From the IMG/VR virus record IMGVR_UViG_3300042402_001352, positions 1 to 29,973 of that record: 29,973 bases of DNA; one strand, given 5' to 3'. How positions within the stretch are numbered: the stretch's first letter is position 1; every line of letters begins with the position of its first letter. The notes under the pieces were generated by a model, which saw only the letters and a program-made list of their open reading frames with translations, was not told where the DNA came from and did no database searches. Shown here one piece after another: positions 23,899 through 29,973 of the stretch. The translations under genes and the position numbers were made by a program. The DNA comes from a virus.

Positions 23899-24749
23899 TA
23901 ATCGATTCTACCGAATCCGTTCCATATCCCAGGGTTACCTGATTGCACACATATCCATCCGACATGTTTGCCTGCCTGTGGATTGTCATTCCAACATATG
24001 TCACCTTTGGTATAAGAATTCATTGTTGGTGCAGCATCGGCACTAAAGTGTAGCTTGTCGTTGAATTTCAGTGCGCCATTGACATGAAGGGCACTGCGTT
24101 GATCGGGAGTCTGAGTGTTTACACCCACTAATCCCATTATTGATACTTTGTGATATCCGGAGTTTGTATTGCCTATAACGATATTTCCGTCGGGCAACAT
24201 ACTGATTCTTGCGGTATTATTTGTACCAATATCAAGAGAGTGTCCGCTAAATGTTCCTATAAATGCTCTAGTAGTATCCGGGGACCCTATCACTATTTCG
24301 ACATCGTTGTCAACTATGCTTACGGCTGAGTTTGGAGAATCAGTGCCTAGTCCTAGTCTATTTGTGTTAGCGTCAAATACAAGGAACTGACTTACAGATA
24401 ACCCGCCATCAATTACAAGTCCTTTAAGATGGCCGACTTCTCGCAAATTACTTTTTGTGATCGTAGGGCCTAGCTCTTTTTCGTCAATTAATTTTATGTT
24501 ATCAATTGATAATGTTTTACCTCGGGCTAGATCTATGTTTTCAGATACAAAAAATCTGCCAGGATTCGAATAGTAAACGAGCTGTTTTGTATGTCCCTGG
24601 CCGCTCCAAATAATGCCTTTGCCTTCGATATCACTGCGAAACTCTAAGAACTTGCCTATATCTTGTGTAGTCCGTGCATAGGCTGAGATTATAAGTTTAA
24701 ATGCTTCGTCTAGATCAGTAAGAGGGAGATTAACGTTTGTATTGTCCAT
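23898..24749 (-). CDS. Fibre-like virion structural protein, 283 aa
   Basis: The ATG at 24749 (MDNTNVNLPLTDLDEAFKL) is preferred over an upstream TTG at 24764, because that TTG lies inside the late promoter element. The N-terminal part is helical (DEAFKLIISAYARTTQDIGK). The body has beta repeats of a kind common in phage fibres: NRLGLGTDSPNSAVSI, RISMLPDGNIVIGN and LVGVNTQTPDQRSALHVNG. The C-terminus (KGDICWNDNPQAGKHVGWIC and WNGFGRID) looks like a conserved tip or foldon-type end seen in marine phage fibre proteins. It lacks the AFxKVNxNF anchor of the left cassette and stands alone among enzymes. Probably a minor fibre or head decoration protein; the target is unknown. Confidence 0.7.
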   Translation of the reverse strand: MDNTNVNLPLTDLDEAFKLIISAYARTTQDIGKFLEFRSDIEGKGIIWSGQGHTKQLVYYSNPGRFFVSENIDLARGKTLSIDNIKLIDEKELGPTITKSNLREVGHLKGLVIDGGLSVSQFLVFDANTNRLGLGTDSPNSAVSIVDNDVEIVIGSPDTTRAFIGTFSGHSLDIGTNNTARISMLPDGNIVIGNTNSGYHKVSIMGLVGVNTQTPDQRSALHVNGALKFNDKLHFSADAAPTMNSYTKGDICWNDNPQAGKHVGWICVQSGNPGIWNGFGRID

Positions 24750-24754
24750 ACAAA

Positions 24755-24762
24755 TATTTATC
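24755..24762 (-). promoter_or_regulatory. Candidate late promoter GATAAATA
   Basis: GATAAATA (24762-24755, minus) is followed by five bases and ATG 24749. It is a one-base variant of the T4 late consensus just downstream of the preceding gene's stop (24766). Confidence 0.6.
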
Positions 24763-24765
24763 AAA

Positions 24766-25941
24766 TCAACTTACTTTCAGTAGTATGGTTTCCTCATTTA
24801 TTCTACCGTTTAGCTTGATATCTACAGCTTTGATATCCTCTAAGAACTTGCGTAACTGCACTTTGCCAGCAGCCTTGAACTCTTTGAGCTGTTCTTCCGG
24901 CTTGCGCAGGGTTTTCTGCACACTTTTTATTGGATCAAATCCAATGACTGTGGTGCCTTTGACTGCAAGATCGCTGAATTCAGCAGCCACATACTTGCCT
25001 AATTTACGTGACTTGACATTATAGATCCACAGTTCCTTGACTCCGATAATGTCTTGTGGGTTGATAGAAACTAATTTAAGTTTTTCATCCTGCTTGAGAT
25101 ACTTCATCTTGGCCACAACTTTGGCCTTGTCAGTGGGCTTTTTAGCACGAGGCTTTTTGTTGACCTTGGCTTCTTGTGCCAGCATGTCGCAGGCTGCAAG
25201 AATTTCGCTATAGAACAGCGTGATCTTCTTTAGATTGGTCTTGCTCAAATGAGCATATCCTTCTTTCAACTGCTCGTCTTTGGTCGTAGCTGCTTCTACC
25301 AATTCGTCGTAGTTTCGAATGTATAGTGTTTTAATAATGCGAGCATGAGCAGCCTTGGCCTGGCGTCCACGTAAAAGGTTTAGCAGTTTAAATGCTTTTG
25401 GATCAAAGGATTCTGGATCTGTTTGAAAAGCCTCAATGGCATCTTCAATCTCTTCAGTCATGCCTATTGCAACTTCACGCAGTCGTTCTTGAATGCTAGG
25501 AGTATATACTGCGGGTTTGATTTCTACTACACCATCTTCGGGTTCAACTTCGTCATGTTTGCCCTCCTCGATAATCTTAGCAATGGCTTTGCTCAACCAT
25601 TCTGCGGTGTTACGGCCCTCATTGAAGTCTGCTCTTACCGCAGGCATGCCTTTGAGTAAATTGGCAGCAATGGCACCTACGGTTGTGCCGCATCGATTGT
25701 CTTTGGTATCTTTGAATGCTTTAATAACATCTTTTGGATAGTTCTGGCTGCTCATCCAATTAATAACTTTGGGTTTGAGTTCTTTGCCGCTAGTTTCTAA
25801 ACGATAATAACTCATAGCCATCCGGAAGTGTCGACTGAACTGGTCAGCAGTCATGGTCTCGTGATCGTCCCATTTTGGACTTAGATCACGTCCTTTGTTT
25901 TGGCGGATATCGATACTTGCTTTTTTCAGTTTGGTTACCAT
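24766..25941 (-). CDS. Conserved phage protein of unknown function, 391 aa
   Basis: The start at 25941 (MVTKLKKASIDIRQNKGRD) has GGAG eight bases upstream and follows a strong sigma70 promoter; a longer frame to 26001 would begin inside that promoter. The protein is very rich in Lys, Glu and Ala and predicted mainly helical, with a basic stretch VNKKPRAKKPTDKAKVVAK in the second half. No catalytic motif or known domain is apparent. The basic and helical character could suit a nucleic-acid- or host-protein-binding role. Early expression is predicted from the promoter. I recall proteins of this general type in T4-like cyanophages without assigned function. Confidence 0.75.
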   Translation of the reverse strand: MVTKLKKASIDIRQNKGRDLSPKWDDHETMTADQFSRHFRMAMSYYRLETSGKELKPKVINWMSSQNYPKDVIKAFKDTKDNRCGTTVGAIAANLLKGMPAVRADFNEGRNTAEWLSKAIAKIIEEGKHDEVEPEDGVVEIKPAVYTPSIQERLREVAIGMTEEIEDAIEAFQTDPESFDPKAFKLLNLLRGRQAKAAHARIIKTLYIRNYDELVEAATTKDEQLKEGYAHLSKTNLKKITLFYSEILAACDMLAQEAKVNKKPRAKKPTDKAKVVAKMKYLKQDEKLKLVSINPQDIIGVKELWIYNVKSRKLGKYVAAEFSDLAVKGTTVIGFDPIKSVQKTLRKPEEQLKEFKAAGKVQLRKFLEDIKAVDIKLNGRINEETILLKVS

Positions 25942-25972
25942 AGAGTCACTCCTGTTATTAAACAATACATAT

Positions 25973-26001
25973 ATTATAGCACCAAACTGAGAGTTTGTCA
26001 A
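25973..26001 (-). promoter_or_regulatory. Consensus sigma70 promoter
   Basis: TTGACA (26001-25996), a 17-base spacer and TATAAT (25978-25973) match both hexamers exactly. The TGA stop of the upstream 64-aa gene lies within the -35. The leader to ATG 25941 is about 25 bases and contains AGGAG. Confidence 0.85.
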
Positions 26002-26192
26002 CCATGATTAAATCGTTTGATTTCATGTAGGTCACCGTTTTCATCTTCTTGATAGACCACAGCTTCCATGAAGCCTAATCCAATATTGGCTTCTGCTATT
26101 TCTAACGCTTCTTTTCTACTGCTGGTGGTTTCTACCAATTCTTCGTGACCGGTGTCATCCACTGCCCAAACTTCATAAAGTTCGAAGTTCAT
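25998..26192 (-). CDS. Small acidic hypothetical protein, 64 aa
   Basis: An acidic protein (MNFELYEVWAVDDTGHEELV at the start) with an alternating strand-helix-strand pattern: EVWAVDD, a helix KEALEIAEANI, then MEAVVYQEDENGDLHEIKRF. The pattern resembles small phage inhibitor or adaptor proteins, but no family is recognised. AGGAG lies about 13 bases before the ATG. Its TGA stop is built into the -35 hexamer of the next promoter, so the downstream gene is uncoupled from it transcriptionally. Likely an early host-takeover protein by context only. Confidence 0.65.
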   Translation of the reverse strand: MNFELYEVWAVDDTGHEELVETTSSRKEALEIAEANIGLGFMEAVVYQEDENGDLHEIKRFNHG

Positions 26193-26213
26193 TTTAAACT
26201 ATTATCTCCTAAG

Positions 26214-26744
26214 TTATTCATCGTCCCACTCTATGGCCACCCAGCCTAGAGTTTTAAGATCGTTGGCTATTTCTTCAGTTACCTGACCTTCAGGTATATA
26301 TCCCTTAGTGCCGCCTTCATCGCCGTTGCCCAATCCCTCTCCCATGCCACTACAATACCAATCGATGTAGTCACCTTTCTGTAGCATATCTGCTACAATA
26401 CCGCCAGCATGTCTCCAGCTGGCACTCCACCGTTGATTTTTTAGGATAGGAAGAACATCCAGTTTGATAAACTGCATATTACACATGGCCGCATAGAGAT
26501 TTTGTGCATAGGTATCAGAGTTTCGAGCTTTGTCACACATCCATTCGCTACTGCGTAGGTCGTATTCCATGTTGTCTTTTTGCCACGCTGGATCTACAAG
26601 ATTGGCTTCGTCTTGTTCTTTGGCCGACTTCCAGAAGTTTTCATAGATCTCCGGAATCTCATCTCGGCCATCTTCTTTGGCACGTTCCTTTGCTTGTTCA
26701 AGCTGAAAGGTGTGCCGTTCAGGGCTGCTTGAAATTTTTGACAT
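26214..26744 (-). CDS. Conserved phage protein of unknown function, 176 aa
   Basis: An acidic, Trp-rich protein. A helical N-terminal half (FQLEQAKERAKEDGRDEIPE) is followed by SSEWMCDKARNSDTYAQN and a distinctive C-terminal segment WRHAGGIVADMLQKGDYIDW, then a Gly-rich loop GEGLGNGDEGGTKGYIPEG. The AGGIVAD and DYIDWY patterns look conserved, but I cannot tie them to a known enzyme. It overlaps the 3' end of the 121-aa gene by 26 bases and has no strong ribosome-binding site, so translation is probably coupled. From memory, similar proteins occur in T4-like marine phages. Function unknown. Confidence 0.72.
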   Translation of the reverse strand: MSKISSSPERHTFQLEQAKERAKEDGRDEIPEIYENFWKSAKEQDEANLVDPAWQKDNMEYDLRSSEWMCDKARNSDTYAQNLYAAMCNMQFIKLDVLPILKNQRWSASWRHAGGIVADMLQKGDYIDWYCSGMGEGLGNGDEGGTKGYIPEGQVTEEIANDLKTLGWVAIEWDDE

Positions 26745-27084
26745 CTTGTATTGCTTTCTTTAGTGTTTCTGCGTAGTTCAGCGCCTGTTGTTCAGTCATA
26801 ATAATGTTAGCCTCATACTCAACATAACCTTTGGTAAGAAGAATCCAAATGGTCTGCCAGCGATTGAGCTTCCACCATTTAGATTTTTGTGTAGTATAGG
26901 TAGTAACAGTCACACGATGGTCATCAGCTTCAACCCAAACATTGTGATCGTGATTGGCATCTTGACATTCGCAAACAACTTGATAGGTAATAGCATCGCC
27001 CCAGTCGCTGCGTTTCAATACGCCTTCTGCTGGAGTTTGTGGTTTAAGTGTCGTCAAAGGTTCGGACATCATTTCTTCTTTCAT
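26719..27084 (-). CDS. Hypothetical phage protein, 121 aa
   Basis: Residues about 20-75 are predicted beta strands (SDWGDAITYQVVCECQDANH, then NVWVEADDHRVTVTTYTT), followed by a Trp-rich turn KWWKLNRWQTIWILLTKGY and a C-terminal helix EQQALNYAETLKKAIQDV. The two-strand-plus-helix layout is reminiscent of small single-strand or protein-binding domains. No motif is diagnostic. The start is ambiguous: ATG at 27084, or one of the paired ATGs at 27072 and 27069. The gene overlaps the 75-aa gene upstream and the 176-aa gene downstream, so it belongs to one translationally coupled early-type cluster. Confidence 0.68.
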   Translation of the reverse strand: MKEEMMSEPLTTLKPQTPAEGVLKRSDWGDAITYQVVCECQDANHDHNVWVEADDHRVTVTTYTTQKSKWWKLNRWQTIWILLTKGYVEYEANIIMTEQQALNYAETLKKAIQDVKNFKQP

Positions 27085-27271
27085 ATATGCTTTTTACCAT
27101 ACGTTGATAGTCTTCTTCCGGCAACACAGTTCTATACATGCTGAGAGCCTGTGTGACCATGATACCGGCTATCTCTATGTCTTTGTATTCTTCCATCATC
27201 ACGCTAGTAAACTGTAGATACTTGGTATATAGGTCTTCAATACTGTGTTGATTTTTATCAGATATACTCAT
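27044..27271 (-). CDS. Small helical hypothetical protein, 75 aa
   Basis: A short, mostly helical protein (SIEDLYTKYLQFTSVMMEEY, then EIAGIMVTQALSMYRTVLPE) with a charged C-terminus. Its ATG at 27271 lies one base after the stop of the 278-aa gene. The amphipathic pattern suggests an oligomeric helical bundle. No family recognised. It shares the transcript of the consensus promoter at 28119-28147. Confidence 0.65.
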   Translation of the reverse strand: MSISDKNQHSIEDLYTKYLQFTSVMMEEYKDIEIAGIMVTQALSMYRTVLPEEDYQRMVKSIYERRNDVRTFDDT

Positions 27272-27272
27272 A

Positions 27273-28109
27273 TTATGTCCATAGACTGTCTCGGGCTTTG
27301 ATAAGGCGGATCATCATGGCTTCATCTTCGGCTGCATATTCTTCTTCAATCTTCTGTAGCAGTTCGTGTGATCGTGTGCTGAGTTCTTCAAGTTCGGGAG
27401 TCTTCTTGCTGCCAAAAAGTCTGCCATCGTTGAGGAGTCGTGCCTTTTCACAGTATTCAGTCCAGCCGCTGACATCATAAGGATCAGGACGATTACGATA
27501 AGTCACAGTCCACCATAGGTAAAGTTCTTTGATCTCTTTTGCACGAAGAGCCTGTCCAGTTGGTTTGCCATACTCTGGATGATCTGGTTCACACCAGTCG
27601 GTGTTAGTCAGAGTCATTGCCCAATCTAAATGATCAATGCCTGCTTGAGGACAACGCCAAGTGCGCCAACGGAACCAACCTGTAGCCCAGAAAGGTGCCT
27701 TATACTTTGCCTTATCTTCTTCGCTACCCCAAGCAATATGACTCCATGCTTGTTCTATTTCAACAAAGTCTACAAGTTCGTTGAAGAGGCAAGGAAGGAA
27801 CCGGTTGCCCACGTCGCACCAGTTACCGGGCTTAATATCGCGAGGGTGAGCGGTAAGACTATGAGTGCGACTAACCCAACGGTTATTAATGTAATACTTA
27901 ACATCATAGATCTTTCTAACAGGCCAGGTGACAAAATCTTGGATATAGCTTAGGCCTTCTTCAGCTAGCCAATAACGGACAGGATGATAGCGTTTGGCTT
28001 CATCTTCCCATTCGGCCCAGCCGTCCGAGGTTAGCGCACCCTTTTTAGGTGTGCCTCGAACCCAATCTGCGAACGGGGAGCATGACCAGTAGTTTGTGTG
28101 TTGTGCCAT
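27273..28109 (-). CDS. Conserved Trp-rich phage protein of unknown function, 278 aa
   Basis: An unusually Trp- and Tyr-rich protein beginning MAQHTNYWSCSPFADWVRGT. Further blocks are GWAEWEDEAKRYHPVRYWL (about 30-48), GNWCDVGNRFLPCLFNELVD (about 95-114), FWATGWFRWRTWRCPQ and ELYLWWTVTYRNRPDP. The C-terminal 60 residues are a charged helix (ELSTRSHELLQKIEEEYAAE). Similar proteins occur in T4-like aquatic phages, from memory, always uncharacterised. It is the first gene after a perfect sigma70 promoter, so early and strong expression is likely. With the -10 only nine bases before the ATG the transcript would have almost no leader. Function unknown. Confidence 0.75.
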   Translation of the reverse strand: MAQHTNYWSCSPFADWVRGTPKKGALTSDGWAEWEDEAKRYHPVRYWLAEEGLSYIQDFVTWPVRKIYDVKYYINNRWVSRTHSLTAHPRDIKPGNWCDVGNRFLPCLFNELVDFVEIEQAWSHIAWGSEEDKAKYKAPFWATGWFRWRTWRCPQAGIDHLDWAMTLTNTDWCEPDHPEYGKPTGQALRAKEIKELYLWWTVTYRNRPDPYDVSGWTEYCEKARLLNDGRLFGSKKTPELEELSTRSHELLQKIEEEYAAEDEAMMIRLIKARDSLWT

Positions 28110-28118
28110 AATAAAGTA

Positions 28119-28147
28119 ATTATACAGTCTTTCTAGAAACTTGTCAA
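28119..28147 (-). promoter_or_regulatory. Consensus sigma70 promoter
   Basis: TTGACA (28147-28142), a 17-base spacer and TATAAT (28124-28119) match both hexamers exactly. Expected start near 28112, three to four bases before ATG 28109. Preceded by an inverted repeat at 28151-28166. Confidence 0.85.
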
Positions 28148-28150
28148 GAC

Positions 28151-28166
28151 GATTCTTTTTTGAATC
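28151..28166. repeat. Inverted repeat GATTC-T6-GAATC next to a promoter
   Basis: Arms GATTC (28151-28155) and GAATC (28162-28166) flank six T residues, immediately upstream of the -35 at 28147 and overlapping the stop of the 127-aa gene. It could be a regulator site or a weak hairpin; there is no T-run after it to make a terminator on either strand. Confidence 0.4.
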
Positions 28167-28548
28167 AAAACTTTCTTTGGTAGCCTGCTAGATTGAGCAT
28201 GATTGAATACTGCTCATAGGCTTTTTGGACAGCTGTGTTCGATTGGCGATACCAACTTTCCTCACGTTCCTTTTCCATAAGCATGGAAAACATGTCGGCG
28301 TCGCTATATCCGTGAGTATGGTTGCCAAAAAATCTCTGTTCCATTTCGACTAGGGCTCGAAAACGGCTTTCGGGTATTTGAACTGTGTAGACTTTTTCCG
28401 TTTCATATTTTACAAAGTCCTTGCTTATAACATCTGCTCGCAGGGGATCTGTAAAATACCTAGGAGGGTAATATCTAGCCCTCCGTTTTTGATCATCTAC
28501 GATTTGTACCTCGTAGTTTTTACAAAACTGATCAACTTTTTCTTTCAT
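28165..28548 (-). CDS. Conserved charged phage protein, 127 aa
   Basis: A highly charged, helix-rich protein (MKEKVDQFCKNYEVQIVDDQ at the start). A Tyr/Pro segment RRARYYPPRYFTDP (about 22-35) is followed by a helix with YTVQIPESRFRALVEMEQRF (about 54-73) and a C-terminal helical stretch ending LAGYQRKF. No enzyme motif is seen. The ATG overlaps the thyX stop (ATGA), so it is translationally coupled to thyX. T4-like phages often keep such small proteins beside nucleotide-metabolism genes, but a function link to ThyX is inference only. Confidence 0.68.
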   Translation of the reverse strand: MKEKVDQFCKNYEVQIVDDQKRRARYYPPRYFTDPLRADVISKDFVKYETEKVYTVQIPESRFRALVEMEQRFFGNHTHGYSDADMFSMLMEKEREESWYRQSNTAVQKAYEQYSIMLNLAGYQRKF

Positions 28549-29210
28549 TGTACTAGGATTTCTGCTAGAGGAAATATTTCTGCAATTACTTTTGCACAGG
28601 CTTTAGCAATTTCTTGATGCTCTTTCTGGGTGCCATTGGCCGAGCGTAGTTCAATAAAATGCACCCATGAACGCAATGTTCCATTCATATACAAGCGACT
28701 TTCTATAAGACCTTCTGGTAATACAGCCCGAGCCTGTTCCTTGGCTATGCCATTAGCGATAGCCCATTCATACTCTCGTTTGGCAGCATAGATGACTCGC
28801 TGTTGAGCACGATACCATTCATTTTGTAACAATTGATCATCGACGTCGACGCTATTCTGTCTGTTCTTGGGGTCTTGAAGTCTAGCTTCCCTTGTAACAA
28901 AATTGAGATCTTTCGTTGGGTCAGCATAGCGTTGAGAGAACTCTTGGAAACTGAAACTTCTGTGTCGCAAGATTTGCCGGGCAATGTCTCTTGTTGTGGT
29001 AATTTCGATACAGGCGGAGACCATTTCGAGCGGTGACCAGTGTTGGTGTTTAACCAAATATCGGATAAGTTTATCTGATGTCTCTGTATTAAGCTGGTTG
29101 CTGGGATTGCTGACACGGGCGCAATACGCAATGAGTTCCTGTGCATCTGCAATACCCATGTCTTGATATTCGCCGGTGGGTTGGCTGTAGGATAAAAGTT
29201 TAACATTCAT
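28545..29210 (-). CDS. thyX: FAD-dependent thymidylate synthase ThyX, 221 aa
   Basis: ThyX makes dTMP from dUMP with methylene-tetrahydrofolate and NAD(P)H through FAD, supplying thymidine for phage DNA. The diagnostic RHRx7S motif is intact at residues 82-92 (RHRSFSFQEFSQRY). The N-terminal Ser/Glu-containing helix (HWSPLEMVSACIEI), the central RQILRHRSF strand-helix and the late LPEGLIESRLYMNGTLRSW with HFIELR, placing the conserved substrate Arg and active-site residues, are all present. The length is typical for a phage ThyX. The ATG at 29210 lies three bases after a GTAAATA element that itself contains the upstream stop codon. A non-homologous alternative to ThyA, common in aquatic phages. 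Confidence 0.95.
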   Translation of the reverse strand: MNVKLLSYSQPTGEYQDMGIADAQELIAYCARVSNPSNQLNTETSDKLIRYLVKHQHWSPLEMVSACIEITTTRDIARQILRHRSFSFQEFSQRYADPTKDLNFVTREARLQDPKNRQNSVDVDDQLLQNEWYRAQQRVIYAAKREYEWAIANGIAKEQARAVLPEGLIESRLYMNGTLRSWVHFIELRSANGTQKEHQEIAKACAKVIAEIFPLAEILVQ

Positions 29211-29213
29211 ATA

Positions 29214-29220
29214 TATTTAC
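29214..29220 (-). promoter_or_regulatory. Candidate late-type element GTAAATA before thyX
   Basis: GTAAATA (29220-29214, minus) contains the TAA stop of the 170-aa gene and sits three bases before ATG 29210. The sequence fits the late set, although thyX would be expected to be early, so it may instead reflect an A/T-rich start context. Confidence 0.35.
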
Positions 29221-29729
29221 TGCTTAGGTTCTTCGACCGGTTCATCAAAACAAAGACTTTCCATAGTCTTGTAGTGTTCGTAGGCTTTTTTAAGAGCTTC
29301 GAATCTTTCAAGTTTTGCCGGATCAGGCACTAGTATGGACAGTCTTTGTTCCATTTTCTTCATAAATTCTTTTAGACTCTTACCATCAATTTTAATATCT
29401 GTACCAGCGGCCATGTCGATACCATCAGTGCTAATGTTAACGGTGCTTGAACTATTCCAATTACCGTTGTTTATAGCGTATCCACTAGTCCCGGTAGTCC
29501 ATCCGGTATTGCTGTTAATATTACCAATAGTAGTAATGCCACCAACAGTTGTGCCACCATAGGTAAAGGTGCTACTGGGCAGAGTTATTGTATTGATATT
29601 TGAATATTGATCCGATGAACCAGTAAGTGTAATAGTATCTAGGGTGTCAGTCATGGTGCTTTGAGCAGCACCATAGCTGCTTAGATCAATTTCAATATCA
29701 TCAAACGTGATACTGTCCTTGTCGCTCAT
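29217..29729 (-). CDS. Small Ser/Thr/Gly-rich virion-type protein with conserved C-terminus, 170 aa
   Basis: The first half is low-complexity beta (TLDTITLTGSSDQYSNINTI, then TTVGGITTIGNINSNTGWTT). The C-terminal half is charged and helical with a block DIKIDGKSLKEFMKKMEQRL and the following LVPDPAKLERFEALKKAYEH, ending in a YKTMESLC segment. That C-terminal block occurs, from memory, at the end of small proteins in many T4-like phages of aquatic hosts, attached to variable N-terminal regions. Function is not assigned; a structural or surface-display protein with a conserved helical assembly tag is plausible. ATG 29729 lies two bases after the upstream stop, and its TAA is part of the element before thyX. 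Confidence 0.7.
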   Translation of the reverse strand: MSDKDSITFDDIEIDLSSYGAAQSTMTDTLDTITLTGSSDQYSNINTITLPSSTFTYGGTTVGGITTIGNINSNTGWTTGTSGYAINNGNWNSSSTVNISTDGIDMAAGTDIKIDGKSLKEFMKKMEQRLSILVPDPAKLERFEALKKAYEHYKTMESLCFDEPVEEPKQ

Positions 29730-29731
29730 GA

Positions 29732-29923
29732 TTAGGCCTTGGCTTCTTTGCGAGCGTTCTTTTCTTCTGTGATTTCGTTGCGACGAGCTTTAACTGCTTT
29801 GCCTACTTCCTGTAATGCTTTGCGAGCACGGGTACCTGCGGCATTGTTACCTGCTGCAAATTTTGCGTCTTCTGCCAAGAATGCTTCCATTGCTGCTTTT
29901 AATTGTTCTACTGTGTTTGACAT
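29732..29923 (-). CDS. Histone H1-like Hc1-family small DNA-binding protein, 63 aa
   Basis: The protein (MSNTVEQLKAAMEAFLAEDA at the start) matches the N-terminal helical domain of chlamydial/bacterial Hc1-like proteins: an acidic helix, then GNNAAGTRARKALQEVGKAV, where GTRARKAL is the family hallmark, and a basic C-terminal tail ending NARKEAKA. Such proteins bind and compact DNA. AAGGA lies seven to eight bases before ATG 29923. A Lys/Ala/Pro tail typical of longer Hc1 homologues is absent here but is found on the separate plus-strand protein at 19574. Probable role: nucleoid-associated or phage DNA-condensing protein in the cytoplasm. Confidence 0.8.
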   Translation of the reverse strand: MSNTVEQLKAAMEAFLAEDAKFAAGNNAAGTRARKALQEVGKAVKARRNEITEEKNARKEAKA

Positions 29924-29973
29924 AATGTTTTCCTTAAGTTATGTTCTACTACTTATAATAGTAATTGGTGTGG

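Noticed and set aside
24749-24764. Upstream TTG start for the 283-aa fibre gene
   Set aside because: The TTG lies within the GATAAATA promoter element and has no ribosome-binding site; ATG 24749 fits better.
25941-26001. N-terminal extension of the 391-aa protein to 26001
   Set aside because: The extension begins in the -35 region of a consensus promoter; ATG 25941 has GGAG at good spacing.
28151-28166. Intrinsic terminator at GATTC-T6-GAATC
   Set aside because: The T residues form the loop rather than follow the stem, so it does not fit a terminator; kept only as an inverted repeat.
28745-29206. Minus-strand 153-codon frame overlapping thyX
   Set aside because: ThyX in the other frame has an intact RHRx7S motif and full length; this frame is a shadow.

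Overview
The window reads as part of the genome of a T4-like tailed phage (myovirus) of the kind abundant in marine and fresh water. The evidence is a near-continuous minus-strand array of tightly packed genes, many overlapping by 1 to 41 bases, very large repetitive fibre genes sharing an N-terminal module, T4-type late promoter elements (TATAAATA and GTAAATA variants), and a ThyX / UV-endonuclease / glycosyltransferase accessory set familiar from cyanophage-like genomes. No photosynthesis gene is seen. A Kdo-8-phosphate synthase and IscU/IscA proteins that look strongly proteobacterial suggest a Gram-negative, perhaps proteobacterial, host. The host call is inference.

Layout. (1) 1-17965, minus: a structural cassette read from right to left. 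It holds a 2488-aa fibre-like protein, a 683-aa fibre with YadA-like repeats and a C1q-like tip, a 1280-aa fibre with W-x-F-x3-G-x-L repeats and YadA-like repeats, a LamG-like 230-aa protein, a 191-aa short fibre, an 833-aa Ig-like protein, a 193-aa protein and the start of a further small protein. Five of these carry related N-terminal motifs (AFxKVNxNF), probably a shared virion anchor. (2) 18038-19813: an accessory island with superoxide dismutase, IscU and IscA in one overlapping minus-strand operon. It is bracketed by two small plus-strand genes, a Cys-rich zinc-finger-like protein and a Lys/Ala/Pro-rich protein. (3) 19764-24749, minus: UV damage endonuclease, a DxD glycosyltransferase, KdsA, a small membrane protein, a QueD-like pterin synthase with a leader ORF, a sialyltransferase-like protein and another fibre-like protein. 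(4) 24766-29923, minus: conserved phage proteins of unknown function, ThyX, a small Ser/Thr/Gly-rich protein and a histone-H1 (Hc1)-like protein.

Regulation. Near-perfect sigma70 promoters (TTGACA, 17 bp, TATAAT or TATACT) lie before the genes starting at 28109, 25941 and 20834, and a weaker one before the QueD-like gene. Late-type elements lie before many other genes, often overlapping the stop codon of the upstream gene. In several cases the element sits only 3-5 bases before the ATG, so the transcript would be leaderless.

The most notable system is the sod-iscU-iscA operon: a virus-encoded scaffold and carrier for iron-sulfur cluster assembly with all key ligands intact, joined to a shortened Fe/Mn superoxide dismutase and apparently transcribed late. 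No stretch over 300 bases lacks a gene. I saw no tRNA, rRNA, CRISPR array, insertion sequence or convincing intrinsic terminator.
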